DNA of 64,000 nucleotides from Anniella stebbinsi (GCA_029215795.1 JARDYH010000002.1:45182001-45246000); one strand, 5' to 3'; positions 23,341 to 33,999 are shown, counted from the stretch's first letter. Notes: generated by a model not told the origin, from the letters alone. Program-made: numbers and translations.

Positions 23341-23450
23341 GCCTCGCCCTGCGCAGCCCTCTGGCCTCTTTTTCTTCTGGCCAGGAAACGGGAGATGTTG
23401 CTGGAAAGAGATAGTGTGTGGCCAGGAGGCTTGTCAGTGACCGCACACTC

Positions 23451-23766
23451 TTCAGGAGAGCTGGGGCTGGGTGGCTTCCCAGCCCTAAGGGTTTGGAGAT
23501 TGGAGGGCAGGGTTGGAGGAGCTTCCACCCTTTTGGTCGCCCTCCTCATAATTCCTCTGCTGTTCTTGCACTGAGGGTGGCGACAGAGCAGGGATGGAGC
23601 GTGTGGCCACAAGGCGTTTATTCACAGCCGCATGCTTATTTCTGCTCGGAGGTTTTTGTTTTGCTTCGGGGAGCAAGGAGACAGTTTGCAGCCACGAGGT
23701 ACAAGCGCAAACTCATCGGGAGAGCTGGGGCTAGGAGGCTTCCCGCCCAAACGGTTTGGAGTTGGG
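23451..23766 (+). repeat. GC-rich leader with a repeated 50-bp block
   Basis: The block GGAGAGCTGGGGCTG..GGCTTCCC......GGTTTGGAG occurs at about 23455-23500 and again, diverged, at 23717-23762. Open frames on both strands (for example 23418-23870) are composition-driven and have no recognised domains. Confidence 0.5.
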
Positions 23767-24429
23767 GGGATGGGTTTTTTGAAAGAGCGGCTTGCCTGCC
23801 CATAGCCCTCCCCGTGGAGCTGAGGGGGCTGCATACAAAGACTACAGTAGTATCCGTTACTCATGAGTAGGGGCATGGCTAGGATTACCTGCTGCTCAAG
23901 CGTCTGTTTTCTCTGGGGTCTGGTGGAGTGGTCTAGGCAGTAGTATTGCTTCTGGGGGGCTTTCATTTGCACTCCCCTCTTGTGGGTTGGATTGCCATGC
24001 TTGGAGTGCCTTCTCCACCCCACCCTCCCTCAAGAAGCTGCTGAGATGCCCGCAGGCGCCAGCTTGGGGAAGCGTGATCTGGCTGGATCATTCCCAATTT
24101 CTTACCCTCAACGTCCAGTGTGGGGCTGGGAGGCAGAATCTGCTGGAGTGCCGGGGCTATAGCCAGGCCTCTACTCAGTAGGCCCCACTTTAACAGCCCT
24201 GGGGATTGGCAGGCTGCAGCATGGGCTCAGTTGGCCTAGCAGCCATTTTGTGGAGCAAAAGGATATTGGTAGGCAGGAGCCATTTTAAGTGGGGCTGCAT
24301 TTAGGGTCTGGGAAGCTGGGTCTCTGCAGTGGCCCCACCTCCCTCAAAGACACACTAGCCTGTGCTTGTCAGCAGGTGTAGGCCAGGCATTTCTGCATGG
24401 ACTGGGGCTATAGAGAGCTGCAGCATTTA

Positions 24430-24990
24430 CAGTAAAATGGCTGTGTGGATCATTGATCTGACTCAGTATAAGGCTGCCTCCTAATAATAAATAAATGAGA
24501 GACAGTGTGGTGTAGTGGTTGGAATGTTAGATTGGGTAGACAGGCCATGATGAGCCACTGACTTTTTAGTATTAACAATAAAAGGGCTGGGTGGAATGTT
24601 GGTCTGACTCAGTATAAGGCTGCTTCTCAATAATAAATGAGAGACAGCAGAGTGTAGTGGTTGGAATGTTAGCTTGGGTGGACTGAGACCATGATGAGCT
24701 ACTGCCTTTTTAAAAAATTATTATTATTAATTTTCAGTGTTAGCAATTCAGTCTTAACAACAAAACAATCTTAACAATAAAAGGGCTGGGCAGACCATTG
24801 GTCTAACTCAGTATAAGGCTGCCTTCCAATAATAAACAAAACATAGTAATGGACAGTGTGGTGTAGAGGTTAGAATGTTTGATTGGGGACTGCTTCCTCG
24901 GGGGACTGAGGCCATGATGAGCTGCTCCTTCCAGTGTTAATTACAAAGGGCCAGGTGGACCAATGGTCTCACTCAATATAAGGCTGCCCC
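24430..24990. repeat. Tandem array of four SINE-head-like units
   Basis: A GTGTGGTGTAGTGGTTGGAA word, typical of a tRNA-derived SINE head, and CTGACTCAGTATAAGGCTGC alternate. The latter recurs near 24456, 24602, 24800 and 24965, giving units of about 145-200 bp. The units also share GGCCATGATGAGC(C/T) and ACAATAAAAGGGCTGG. The array runs into a SINE body at about 25010. Confidence 0.65.
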
Positions 24991-25190
24991 CAATAATAAA
25001 TAACAGACAGTTATTTGGGACTCAGGAGATTTGCGTTCTAGTATCCACACTGCTATGTATAAAGCTCACTGCCTGGCTTTGGGCCAGTTGCTGGTTTTGT
25101 TTTGTTTTTTGCATATCTTATCTCACAAGGCTGCTGTGAGGATAAAGTGGAGAGGAGGAGTATCATTTAGTGGGGCCAGACACCGTTATT
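24991..25190 (+). mobile_element. tRNA-derived SINE body
   Basis: GGGACTCAGGAGATTTGCG, CTGGCTTTGGGCCAGTTGCT and AAGGCTGCTGTGAGGATAAA, followed by GTGGAGAGGAGGAG, is the usual order of a squamate tRNA-derived SINE. It is the plus-strand counterpart of 17895-18075. Confidence 0.65.
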
Positions 25191-25249
25191 GCTACATAAA
25201 CATTTAGGTCTCCACCTGAGTTGGAAGCAGTGATATTGAGATTTGTTTC

Positions 25250-25560
25250 GTTTTGCAGTAGTGATCGGGCTCAGGCCAAAAAATTATAATTAGCCTTTGT
25301 TTAACTTGCCCTGCCAGCTTGCTACGACTCATGTAGTTGCCTCCTTGTCACCTGGGGAACTTCAGGATGGGGCTGGTCAGGGCCATAAGTCCTGGTTGCC
25401 CTCAATTACACTCCATTTTGCCTGTCATATTTGGGCAGGTTTCTGAAGTTGGCATCACCTGTCAAACAGCCAGACGTCCATGTTCACATAGTTGGCCCTT
25501 GCAGCCAGACAGTACCAGGATCCTACGCCTGGTGTGCCTGGGGATCTGGGACAAGCAATG
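25250..25560 (+). repeat. First copy of a long internal duplication
   Basis: TTTTGCAGTAGTGAT, GGGGCTGGTCAGGGCCATAA and GTTGGCATCACC recur in order at 26333-26600, about 1.08 kb downstream and diverged. The sequence after this copy (25595-25860) also has diverged counterparts, near 26865 and at 27745-27910 in the hydrolase region. So two tandem copies of the element lie here, and the first lacks the recombinase. Confidence 0.6.
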
Positions 25561-26332
25561 ACCCAAGCCATGTGACCCGTGATGGCATACCACTGAGTAG
25601 ATAGGGAATTTAGTTTTTCAGAACGAAAGAGAGGAGTTTTAGGCCTTATGGCCCATCCTAGTCAAGGGAGATTGGTGAAGGACACTACAGACCATGTGGA
25701 TCCTAATCTGCTGAGGCAGCAAGGCATCTGTGCCAGCTGGAGAACGACATGAGCAACTGTTGTCTCACAGTTTGGTCTTGGTCAGTTGGCCTCCATCCTG
25801 GTGGGGTGGCAAGCTAGGCATGCTGTAGTGGCATCTCCTGTATAAATGGTTTCTGCCCCGCTGCAGCTATGGTGCCCATAGGGTCCCTAGACCGGAAGTC
25901 CTCAACTTTACAGGCTAGGGCAGACTTGGGAGATATCTGGATAGCCAGATAACTTGTTCCCTGTGCGTTGGAAGTGTGAGGGTAGGGATGCCCATAGAGT
26001 AATGCCAAAAGTCAATAGGTAAATTTGTAGCTTGGCCCTTCTGCCAATTACCTGTATAGGGAAGGCATTCTTTGATAGTTTAGAGCCCTTCTTAAGGGGC
26101 CCTAGTGCTACCTGTTTAGCCTAGAACCAGTGAGCATTGGGACCAGAACTAAGTTAGGGATGTAAAGGCCAGCCATGTTTTAGGCTTATCCCTTATTCCC
26201 CTTTGAACATCTTAAAGTGTTCCCATGGTTTAATCTATTAAGATGCCATGCTTATTCCTTATGGGTATTAGCACTGGTTGGCATAATATAGAAGCTACAA
26301 TGTCAAGATTGGTTATTCCTAGAGATCTTTCC

Positions 26333-26600
26333 TTTTGCAGTAGTGATTGGGTTTTGGACCAAAGTTATTAACCTATATTCATTTTGGCCTGACAGCTGGC
26401 CATTGTTCACGTCGTTCCTTCTTTGTCCTCTAAGGAACCTCAGGAATGGGACTGACAGGGCCATGAGTCCTGGTAGCCATCAAGCAATCTCTATTTTGGC
26501 CACCATATTCCTGGGCTGGATAATGAAGTCGGCAACACCGGGTCATGTAGCCAGATATACAGGTTCCTGAAGTTGGCCCAGTGTGCTTGGGGATCTAGGA
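26333..26600 (+). repeat. Second copy of the long internal duplication
   Basis: TTTTGCAGTAGTGATTGGG, GGGACTGACAGGGCCATGAG and GAAGTCGGCAACACCGGGTC align with the first copy. TTTTGCAG just before both copies would also serve as a splice acceptor. The recombinase follows downstream. Confidence 0.6.
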
Positions 26601-27009
26601 GAGAAACTATGGCCCCAGTTGGGGATTTTGAAACACGTGTGGAGCAAGTGATGACTTCAAAGGAACCAGTGCTGGAAGCATAAGTCCGTGAGACAGAAAT
26701 AGCTACGGCTGCTAGCACAATGGTTCAGGATGTCCAGATTCCACAGCCAGGTTGCACCCAGATCCCAGGCCCAGTTTTCTATGGGGTCTTGGAGAGGAGA
26801 GGTGGCGGAAGCCATTAGGAGATCGGCGGTTCCCAGCACACATGCAGCTTAAGAGAGAGCAGGTAGGGAGTTTGGTGTTTTCAGGCCCAGACGGCATCTT
26901 CCAGTCCTCTGGCCTATTCCAATAGAGCACTTGATAGAGTTCTGTGTGGTTTTACACCGCACTGGCCTGTCCACTCATAACATCAGAAGTAAGCTGGCTG
27001 GACTCTCAT

Positions 27010-27700
27010 TTATGTTAAAGGCATATGGGTGGCCTGGCGTCATGTAGGGCTTCCGCATAAGAAAGATGCTTGAGGGATGGGCTAGGTTGGCCCTGCCTGC
27101 TCCTGAGTCACATCAGCCTATCCCCCCCGACTTATTAATTGGTTGAAAGACAATGGGTATCCCTCTGCTTTCAGTATTTGAACAGGCGTTATTCCATGCC
27201 TTGGCTGTTACTGCCTTTTCTGACGCGTTTAGAATTGGGGAATTGCTCGCATGCTCCAAGTCAGATCAAGCAGGCGGAGCACTGCAGTGGGGAAATGTGC
27301 AGAGATTGGAGGACAAGGTAGTCCTAGGGCTGCAAAGGTCTAAGCCTGTTCAGGGAGGCAGAGGCTCATTCATTCCGTTGGCAGAGGCCCCACTTAGGGA
27401 GCTCTGCCCCGTTGCAGTCCTGAACTGCTACTTGGCTTTCAGGGGAAGTGAGCCTGGCTTCCTCTCCCGTCATTTAAACAAGTCCCCATTAACTACATAT
27501 CAGTTCTGGATGGTGGCAAAGAAGGCATTAAGGGCACTGGGTTTGGGAAATCACAATTTGGCATCCATTCATTTACGATTGCTGCAGCATCTACTGTGGC
27601 CGCAATAGGGATGGGCAGTGCTAAGTTACACGCCATAGGGAGATGGCGGCCTGGTGCCTTCAAGGCTTATGTTTGGAAATGGGCAGTCAGGAGTATATAG
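27010..27700 (+). pseudogene. Tyrosine recombinase (phage-integrase/XerD-like fold), frameshifted
   Basis: The best frame, 27153-27608, reads FHALAVTAFSDAFRIGELLA, with the box I Arg at residue 27 (RIGEL), then an LQRSK strand with the conserved Lys at residue 64, and PLTTYQFWMVAKKALRALGL. A +2 frame then continues from about 27557: HSF at 27566-27574, GRWRPGAFKAYV with the presumed nucleophile Tyr at 27668-27670, and a stop at 27698-27700. The HxxR motif reads HSFT, so the second catalytic Arg is replaced. Upstream sequence from 27010 resembles the core-binding region (EGWARL-like) in a different frame. Such enzymes insert or excise DNA through a 3'-phosphotyrosine intermediate. This copy cannot be active as read. 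Confidence 0.8.
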
Positions 27701-27739
27701 TAAACATATATTTGTCTTCTGCAGGGCATAGGAGGAGAC

Positions 27740-28310
27740 CAGCACCTGGAAGGTCCTCGCCAGTGAACACAATGGGTGTTCTGGGCCAGCTGTAGGGTGA
27801 CGCGAGCAGCTGCCGGTACACAGCTGGGTCTCGGTCCATCAGCCTCCGTCCAGTGGTTGGGGAGGTGCGGCTTGCGCTGGGGAGATCTCCTCCACCTGCT
27901 GTTCAGATCTGGTAATGTGCCCGTGGTGCCCAAGGTGTTGGTGTACACTTGGGTGGGAATGACTTGGGCCTTCTAAGGGGAAGGCTCTGATTATACAAGC
28001 TAAGTTAGATTTTGAGTTCATATGGAGTCAGTGGCTGGACACTTGGATAATGTGGTCGAACATGCTCCCTAGAGTTCAATGGCGTGAAGGTTGGAACGTC
28101 CACTGTGTAAATAGGGCAGTTAAAATGTTACTAGGGAATTTAGGTTATTCTTTCATGACCGTCGAGGAGTAACTATCCCACACCCGGATATTCTAATTGC
28201 CAGAGGGGATTTATACAGGGTAGACGGAGTTCATCTCTCCGATGCAGGGAATGACATTTTCCCGCAGGATCTGAGCGTGGCCCTACTGGACTTCTCCCAG
28301 TTCAGGTGGG
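27740..28310 (+). pseudogene. SGNH/GDSL-type hydrolase domain, frameshifted
   Basis: Frame 27776-27976 gives VFWASCRVTRAAAG then VQWLGRCGLRWGDLL, a pattern seen in retroelement-associated SGNH hydrolases. A +1 frame carries HLGGNDLG (27946-27969), the block III Gly-x-Asn-Asp, and continues to a stop after FMTVEE. A further frame shift then gives DGVHLSDAGNDIF (28223 onward), the block V Asp-x-x-His. The block I Ser is not clear: the expected GHS position reads EHN. The role in the ancestor is unknown; esterase domains are found in several retroelements. It directly follows the recombinase on the same strand. Confidence 0.7.
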
Positions 28311-28559
28311 GGTAGGTTGCCAAAGCTGAGGCTTGACTCCCTTCTTTGGCGGATGGTGTGGGAATTTTGGGGGGATGAGGATAGGAATGGTGAGCACTCA
28401 GGCACCTTTAAGGCAATTGGCAAGTCAGAGGCCCTGCTCCTCGGGGGCTGTGCAGCTCCCGTGTCAGGATATGGCTTGCCTTTGGGGACCGGCTTGTCTC
28501 ATCTACCCAAGCTGTGCAGCCCGGGCTGTGGATGACGCAGATGGTCTCACCAAACACTC

Positions 28560-28785
28560 AAGTGTTGTTTGAATAGGGGGCCGGGTATACCCGACCCCTG
28601 GGTTCAATGGAGTGGCTTGCCCTGATTGGCAGGCTAGTTGCCTGAGGTTAATAAGCGAGATTCCCGCATGTTCATGCTCAGATCCATGGAGGGGAGAATC
28701 TCCATGTTAAATAAAGAGGCCCTAGGTTATCCCAAGCTCTGGTGTCTGTGTCTTATTTCGTGTGATTTCTTCTCCGCTCGCAATG
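28560..28785 (+). terminator. Palindrome and AATAAA-bearing 3' terminus of the recombinase element
   Basis: A near-perfect palindrome, GGGGCCGGGTATACCCGACCCC, lies at 28577-28598. TTAAATAAAGAGGCCC follows near 28710, an AATAAA polyadenylation-like signal, then GTGTCTGTGTCTTATTTCG. A related terminus lies at 18290-18350. It probably marks the transcript end of the element. Confidence 0.45.
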
Positions 28786-28800
28786 AGATTTCCACCAGCA

Positions 28801-29037
28801 TGCATACTGCAGGAGCAACCCATGGTTACTTTGCATCTTGAGATGTTTGGTGAAGATAATGGTGTTGTGATAAGTGATAAGTGGAAGGCTTAAACAGTCT
28901 CTTCGAGGTCACTACTTGTTTGTTTCAAATAGCATCTTCCCAACATCACTTTACCCCAGAAAAGATGTGTTGGTTCAGGTTTGTGAGCTCAATTGTCTAA
29001 CTTCATATTCTATGTAAGTCTCTCTGAGCACCTTTTA
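28801..29037. other. Short unassigned flank
   Basis: Unique-looking sequence between the recombinase element and the next LINE tail. Confidence 0.35.
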
Positions 29038-29072
<35 letters not shown>

Positions 29073-29405
29073 TATTATTTGTAGCCCGCCTCTCCCTCCG
29101 GATCGAGGCGGGGAACAACAACAATATAAAACATAAAAATCACAACAGTTAAAAAAAAATTAAAAACAAGAGAAAAATACAACATTAAAAACATCTTAAA
29201 ATTCATCTGGATAGGCCTGTCGGAAGAGGACAGTCTTCATGACTCTCTTAAATTCATGAAGACTGTCAATTTGTCTAACCTCCTCCGACAGACCATTCCA
29301 TAGTCTGGGAGCGATGGAAGAGAAGGTCCTCTGGGTAACACCCGCCAGCCTAGTTCTGACTGGCTTGAGTAAGTTCTTCCCAGAGGACCTAAGTGTGCGG
29401 GGCGG
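29038..29405 (-). mobile_element. LINE 3' end (CR1/L2-like) with (AAT)n tail, minus orientation
   Basis: The plus strand starts with about 11 AAT/TAA units, then GTAGCCCGCCTCTCCCTCCG. Read on the minus strand, the coding end gives TRLAGVTQRTFSSIAPRLWN, then GLSEEVRQIDSLHEFK and KTVLFRQAYP, the characteristic LINE reverse-transcriptase C-terminus (aPrLWN.Lp...F...LKt.LF). The tail is a 5'-truncated copy. Confidence 0.75.
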
Positions 29406-30420
29406 ATTACTTCAAAGGCAATTCAGGACCAGCATCTTTGGCTTCTTGTGGTGGCAACAGTAGCAACTATTTGGGCCTGGTTTCCATTTTTCATTCTCCA
29501 CAATGCAGATGTGAAGATGGGCTCATAGCCAGGGGTGCACTAAGGGGCATCCCCCCTAAATTTCTTATGCCCCCTATTTTTCCTCAACAAATAATTAAAA
29601 AGAACAGTTTACAATGATGTCTTTACAAGGCCTACAAACCAGATAAACTGTCCCATGCTTTTTTGGTTTCTCCCCCCCCCCCCCTCAAATCATTAGGTTG
29701 GCTACAGGCAGTGAGGGGGAGCAGTGTTGTATCTAGTTCCAGGGGAGAGGTGGAGCTACTGTTGTGCCAAAAGCTGTCATCCGATTTCTTGAAAGTCAGC
29801 CCCTGCCCCTGCCTCGTGAAAGAGGGTTCAATTTTTCTTCTCAGGGCATTTTATAATGTATTTTTAAAAATTATTTCTTTTGGTGATGTTTTTGAGCTTC
29901 CTTAACCACTGCAAGGTGGCCAAGAATGCTGTATGGTTTCTTCTTCTTCTTCTATTCATCTCTTCATTGCTCTGCAGCCTCCTGGGATGCCTGCACTTCT
30001 TGATCTGAAATAGCCATGTGGAAATAAATACCTCATGATGTTTTCTTTAATTTGGTTTTAAGTGTGGGAAGTTGAGAAGGCTATCAGAAAGCTGATAGTA
30101 CAACGAAAGACAGAAAACTTGTGAACACTCGTTGGACACCTCATAGGTAAGGCAAGCATGAAAAACCCAACCTCAATCCTATGAGAGTTTCTCCATTACT
30201 TTCTTCTCTTTTGAAATTCTCTTTTTTGGCCGAAAAAAATATGAAAGAAATGTTCGAGACTACCTTACCACATAAGTGGCTAACTATGGGCTCATCTACA
30301 ACTAAGGGCCTAGCGGGAGGGAGTGGAGAGGAGAGCAGACTTACCTGCTTCTGCAATCCTCCTCCAGCTTCTATATGACTGCACAACATCCCAGAAGGGA
30401 AGAGGAACGTTGTGGGTGCC
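29406..30420. other. No gene recognised
   Basis: Contains a poly(C) run at about 29672-29684. No protein motif or repeat terminus is seen. Confidence 0.4.
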
Positions 30421-31480
30421 TTTTTTTTATTATTAATAATTTTTTATTCAGTTTCACTATTAAAAACATAAAAACAAACCTTACAAAGACATACAACATT
30501 TAAAAGGACCCCCTACTTTTCCCACAGCAAATTTTATAAATCCTTTTAAAAGCAGGTACTACATTAAAAAAGGGGGAAAAACAAGCCCATCCTCCCCCTT
30601 TAACACAACCACTTGTTAACATTCTTATTCCCTCATTATCAAAAATTACTTAAACAGACCACAAATAAAAATAACCCCCTTTCTCTTCTCTTATAAAATT
30701 TTTCATTCACCATAAGAAAACCCTCTTCTTTTCTCTTACAAATTATAAAGCTGACCAAGCCTATCTCTCTTTCCCCCCCTTAGTTCTCCCTTCTTACAAC
30801 ATAAAACTTCTTCATTATTTGACTTAATAAAATAAAAAATAACCCAAACCCATCAAGATTCCAAAAAACTTCCACATGTCTCCAATCTTCCATCTCAAAG
30901 AAATTCCAGATTCTTGCCAGTCTCTTGTAAATTCTTCTTTCTCCATCACAATTCTTCTAAAACTATCCAATTCTTCTTCCTAAAACTTATCCTTAAAATA
31001 ATCTTATAACTCACAACAATTTTAAGCTTGAATCCTCCCCACTCTTTTAAACAAGTACACATTACTTAATAACTAAACAATTTTTATATTCTCTTCCCGA
31101 CAACATTGTGTATGTTCTTATTCATATTGTAAATAAATTCTAAAAATAATACTACTAATAATAAAGTAACAGTAATAATAATAGAAAATCCCATCAAACA
31201 AAAATCTTTTGATACTCTTCAACGTCTTTCCTCCCCCGTCACAGCTCCAAGACACACAGAAGAAAAAATGGCCCCGCTTCTCTCCTAACCTCTTTTCTCC
31301 TATAACATTTTCCATTTAATATAAAATAACTCTCTACTCCCCAAATACACCAATCTTATAACTCTATTGTTTCAATCCATTAACATCACAAAATTTATTC
31401 TTATTCATGTTATAGATATATCTTTTGACCCACTTAAAAATAAACACAACAAAACAAATCCAAAAAATAACAAAAAGCCA
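30421..31480 (-). mobile_element. Probable L1 LINE 3' UTR, minus orientation
   Basis: On the minus strand this is a long purine/T-rich sequence ending GAATAAAAAATTATTAATAA then poly(A), at 30421-30428 in plus coordinates. Such A-rich, GAGAAGAG-rich 3' regions with a terminal poly(A) fit a squamate L1 3' UTR. No ORF2 motif was found, so this rests on composition and tail. Confidence 0.45.
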
Positions 31481-32244
31481 CAGCCCCGATCTGGCGAAAC
31501 AGTAAGCGAAACCCCCGCCATCCCAAGGATGGTGAAATTGCTGCCCTCCACCCCCATGGGCACAGAGCTACCCCATGCAACTCAGTGCCCGTTTGAGGAC
31601 CTGGGAGCCCATGCCACACCAGCCGCGGTCCATGGGGTTGTCCAGAGACCACAGTTATTCCAGGGAAAGTCTCCGGCATCCCTGGTTGACCCCAGGATGC
31701 CCTGTGTGTCGTTTGGACACACAGGGATGACCTAGAAACGACCTTGGGATAACTGCATCATGTAGATATGGCCTAAATTGAACAGGAACCAATAACTTTA
31801 TGATCCCCACTGACAACCACACTGCCAGGATTATACATAAATCAGGTCTGATGCTGGTTTAAATCTATGCAAACTCTCATGGGTTCTCAGTAATGACTCC
31901 AAATGAACACTAAGGTAATTATAAGTGAGCCCTGGATTACATCCAAATGTGTTTATTATTTGTGTTTCATTTTGTACTGAAGAGCGAATGATTTGTTGGG
32001 AGAAGCATTTGTACTGTTCAATCAAATAAATAGCAAAAGCGAAAAGGTAAGAATGAAGGTACAGTTAAAAACAATACTTAATAAGAAATCATAAAAGAGA
32101 GAAATAAAAACATTCTGTAAATCTGTCTGACACCATGAATGGATAAAATATAGATCTAAAGCCATTCTTATAATTTTTGGAAAGTTTTTGTCTGTCAGTA
32201 TAAGGATATATGGACTATTTTCAAAAAATACTTCATTACAGTGA
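31481..32244. other. No gene recognised
   Basis: 31490-31740 is GC-richer and holds an open frame on each strand without family motifs; it may be an unrecognised MITE. The remainder is unique-looking. Confidence 0.35.
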
Positions 32245-32245
32245 A

Positions 32246-32281
<36 letters not shown>

Positions 32282-32296
32282 AAGTGTGTGTGTGTA
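32245..32296. repeat. (TG)n microsatellite
   Basis: About 14 TG units in one run, followed by an interruption and a second, shorter run. Confidence 0.9.
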
Positions 32297-33354
32297 TTTC
32301 TATATCTATTTCCCATGTTGTTTGTGCATTAGAACTTCAAAACAATATCATTTCTAAATTTGCTACAAAACAAACTCCGCTAAACATTGTGTTGGGATAT
32401 CTCTGTTACATTTGAAAGATTAATGTTTTGAAATATACACTGAGAATTTATGAATTTCAAAGGTGTTCATTATTGTACAAAGGCACATCAACATTTAAAT
32501 TAAAGTGTTTGAGCCTCAAGAAAAGTAAATAATGTTATCTTGTACAGCTCACTCCTCAAAGCTGTTTGTTGTAAATAATGAGTTTGCATTTAGATGCAGA
32601 ACATTCACATTGAAAAGCAACCAAGCTCCTGTACGTATACATCCCACAAAACCATCATTTGATTGGTCTACCATGAAGGTTCCTAGCCTGAATTTGGAAT
32701 ACTCAAATTAACCATTGATATGATGGCTGCATTCCATTGGTAAATAAAACATGGCCCCATTTACCCTGGGTTGGATCCAGACTTAATTGTCCTTAGAGTA
32801 GACTCATTAAAATCAATGGGATTTAAGTTAGTCATAACTGAAGTCTCATTGATTTCAATAGATCTACAATAAAGAAATTCAATAGAGGACACCTACTCAT
32901 CTATACATGAAAGTGCCATGTTTTTCCCACACTAAAGGCTGGCAACATTTACGGTGGGGTGGGGGTAGTGATTTCTGAAGCTATATATTCTATCAATGAG
33001 GCCCACAGATCATGTGTCTGAAAATTTAGCACCTTATGTCTAGTTCTTACTTTTTAAAAAGTAATTGAGCACAGTCTTTCAATGAAAAAGTTATCACCAC
33101 TTGAATAATATTAATTGTTTCTTGACAGGGCATTCTATTCTCAGACTTTTAATTAAATATAATGCTGCTTTTTTCATTTGGGAGAATTTAATGTACATAA
33201 TCGCTTCTTTTTTCTTAATTCATGTACTACCCCACCCATAAGAATAAAATGATATAATTCATATGATAATTTATTCTTCCATAAGAAAAATGGCAATACC
33301 AACAAGAAAATTTTGCCTCTTTAATTCCTTCATTTGCATAGGCACCCAGTGTGG
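32297..33354. other. No gene recognised; short palindromic repeat inside
   Basis: 32795-32870 contains AGAGTAGACTCATTAAAATC...TTGATTTCAATAGATCTAC, an imperfect inverted repeat typical of a small squamate MITE. The rest is unassigned. Confidence 0.4.
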
Positions 33355-33361
33355 GTATGCC

Positions 33362-33992
33362 TAGGGTGACCAGATTTTGGAAACCAAAATCCCACCCCCC
33401 CCCCCGCCACTGCTCCCACCCAAAACAACCCCCCCAACAAGCCACTCACCCCACAAAAAACCCAGCCCGGACCTACCTGGTCCTCTGCCGCCGCCGGGCT
33501 CGTGCCACCACCACCGGGCTCATGTTGCTGCCGGCGGCGCTGCAGGGCTCATGCCAGAGGCTGCGAAGAAGAGGGCCGATTCCGGAAGTGATATAATCGG
33601 CCTCCCCTGCGGGCATCCGGGCTCCTCGGGGCTCATCGCTATCGCGACAAACCCCGAGGAGGCCAGAAGCCACTCAGAAGAGGCAGGAGAGGGCCAATTT
33701 CATCATTTCTGGATTTGGCCCTCTCCTGCCCCTTCCGTGCGGCCTCTGGTATGAACTCGGCCACGGTGGCACCACAAGCCTGGCGGCGGTGGTGGCGGCA
33801 CCACAAGCCCGTCGGCGGTGGTGCCACAAGCCCGGCTGTGGAGGCGGCGGCACGAGCCCATAATCGGCCCTCTCCCGCCTCTTCCACGCAGGCATCGTTT
33901 CCTCTGTTTGTCCCCGCTGCCCCCTGGTCACCCCGGATTGCCCCAGTTTTCCCGGTTAGGACCGGGAAGCCCCGGACGATCTGGTCACCCTA
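33362..33992. mobile_element. GC-rich hAT-like element with tips of the TAGGGTGACCAGAT family
   Basis: The left tip TAGGGTGACCAGAT and right tip ATCTGGTCACCCTA are exact inverse repeats of 14 bp, flanked by GTATGCC at 33355-33361 and 33993-33999. The tips match those of copies A-F, but the interior is a CpG- and GCC-rich sequence of about 600 bp without homology to them. Overlapping open frames on both strands come from repeated GCC-type triplets and are not called as genes. Confidence 0.75.
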
Positions 33993-33999
33993 GTATGCC

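Larger units (their letters stand above)
23092..28800 (+). mobile_element. Composite tyrosine-recombinase / SGNH-hydrolase element (Ngaro/DIRS-like, classification open)
   Basis: This 5.7-kb block is GC-richer than its surroundings and starts and ends with the same 15-mer AGATTTCCACCAGCA (23092-23106 and 28786-28800), a possible target duplication or terminal repeat. It contains in order a TATA-type promoter region, GC-rich duplicated leader, SINE-like tandem array, a duplicated block, a tyrosine recombinase (27.0-27.7 kb), an SGNH hydrolase (27.7-28.3 kb) and an AATAAA-containing terminus. Tyrosine recombinase plus SGNH hydrolase is known in some Ngaro retrotransposons. No reverse transcriptase was recognised, so the copy is deleted or another class. 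All coding parts are broken. Confidence 0.6.

Noticed and set aside
23418..23870. 150-codon plus frame in the recombinase element leader
   Set aside because: GC-rich repeated leader sequence with open frames on both strands and no domain.
24507..24535. GTGTGGTGTAGTGGTT considered as a tRNA gene A box
   Set aside because: No B box at the proper distance and no cloverleaf; it is a SINE head fragment repeated in an array.
24430..24990. Regularly repeated units considered as a CRISPR array
   Set aside because: Units are 145-200 bp with diverged contents, no short identical repeats with unique spacers, and the genome is vertebrate.
33377..33931. Overlapping Ala/Pro-rich frames on both strands
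   Set aside because: They reflect GCC-type triplet composition inside the hAT-like element.
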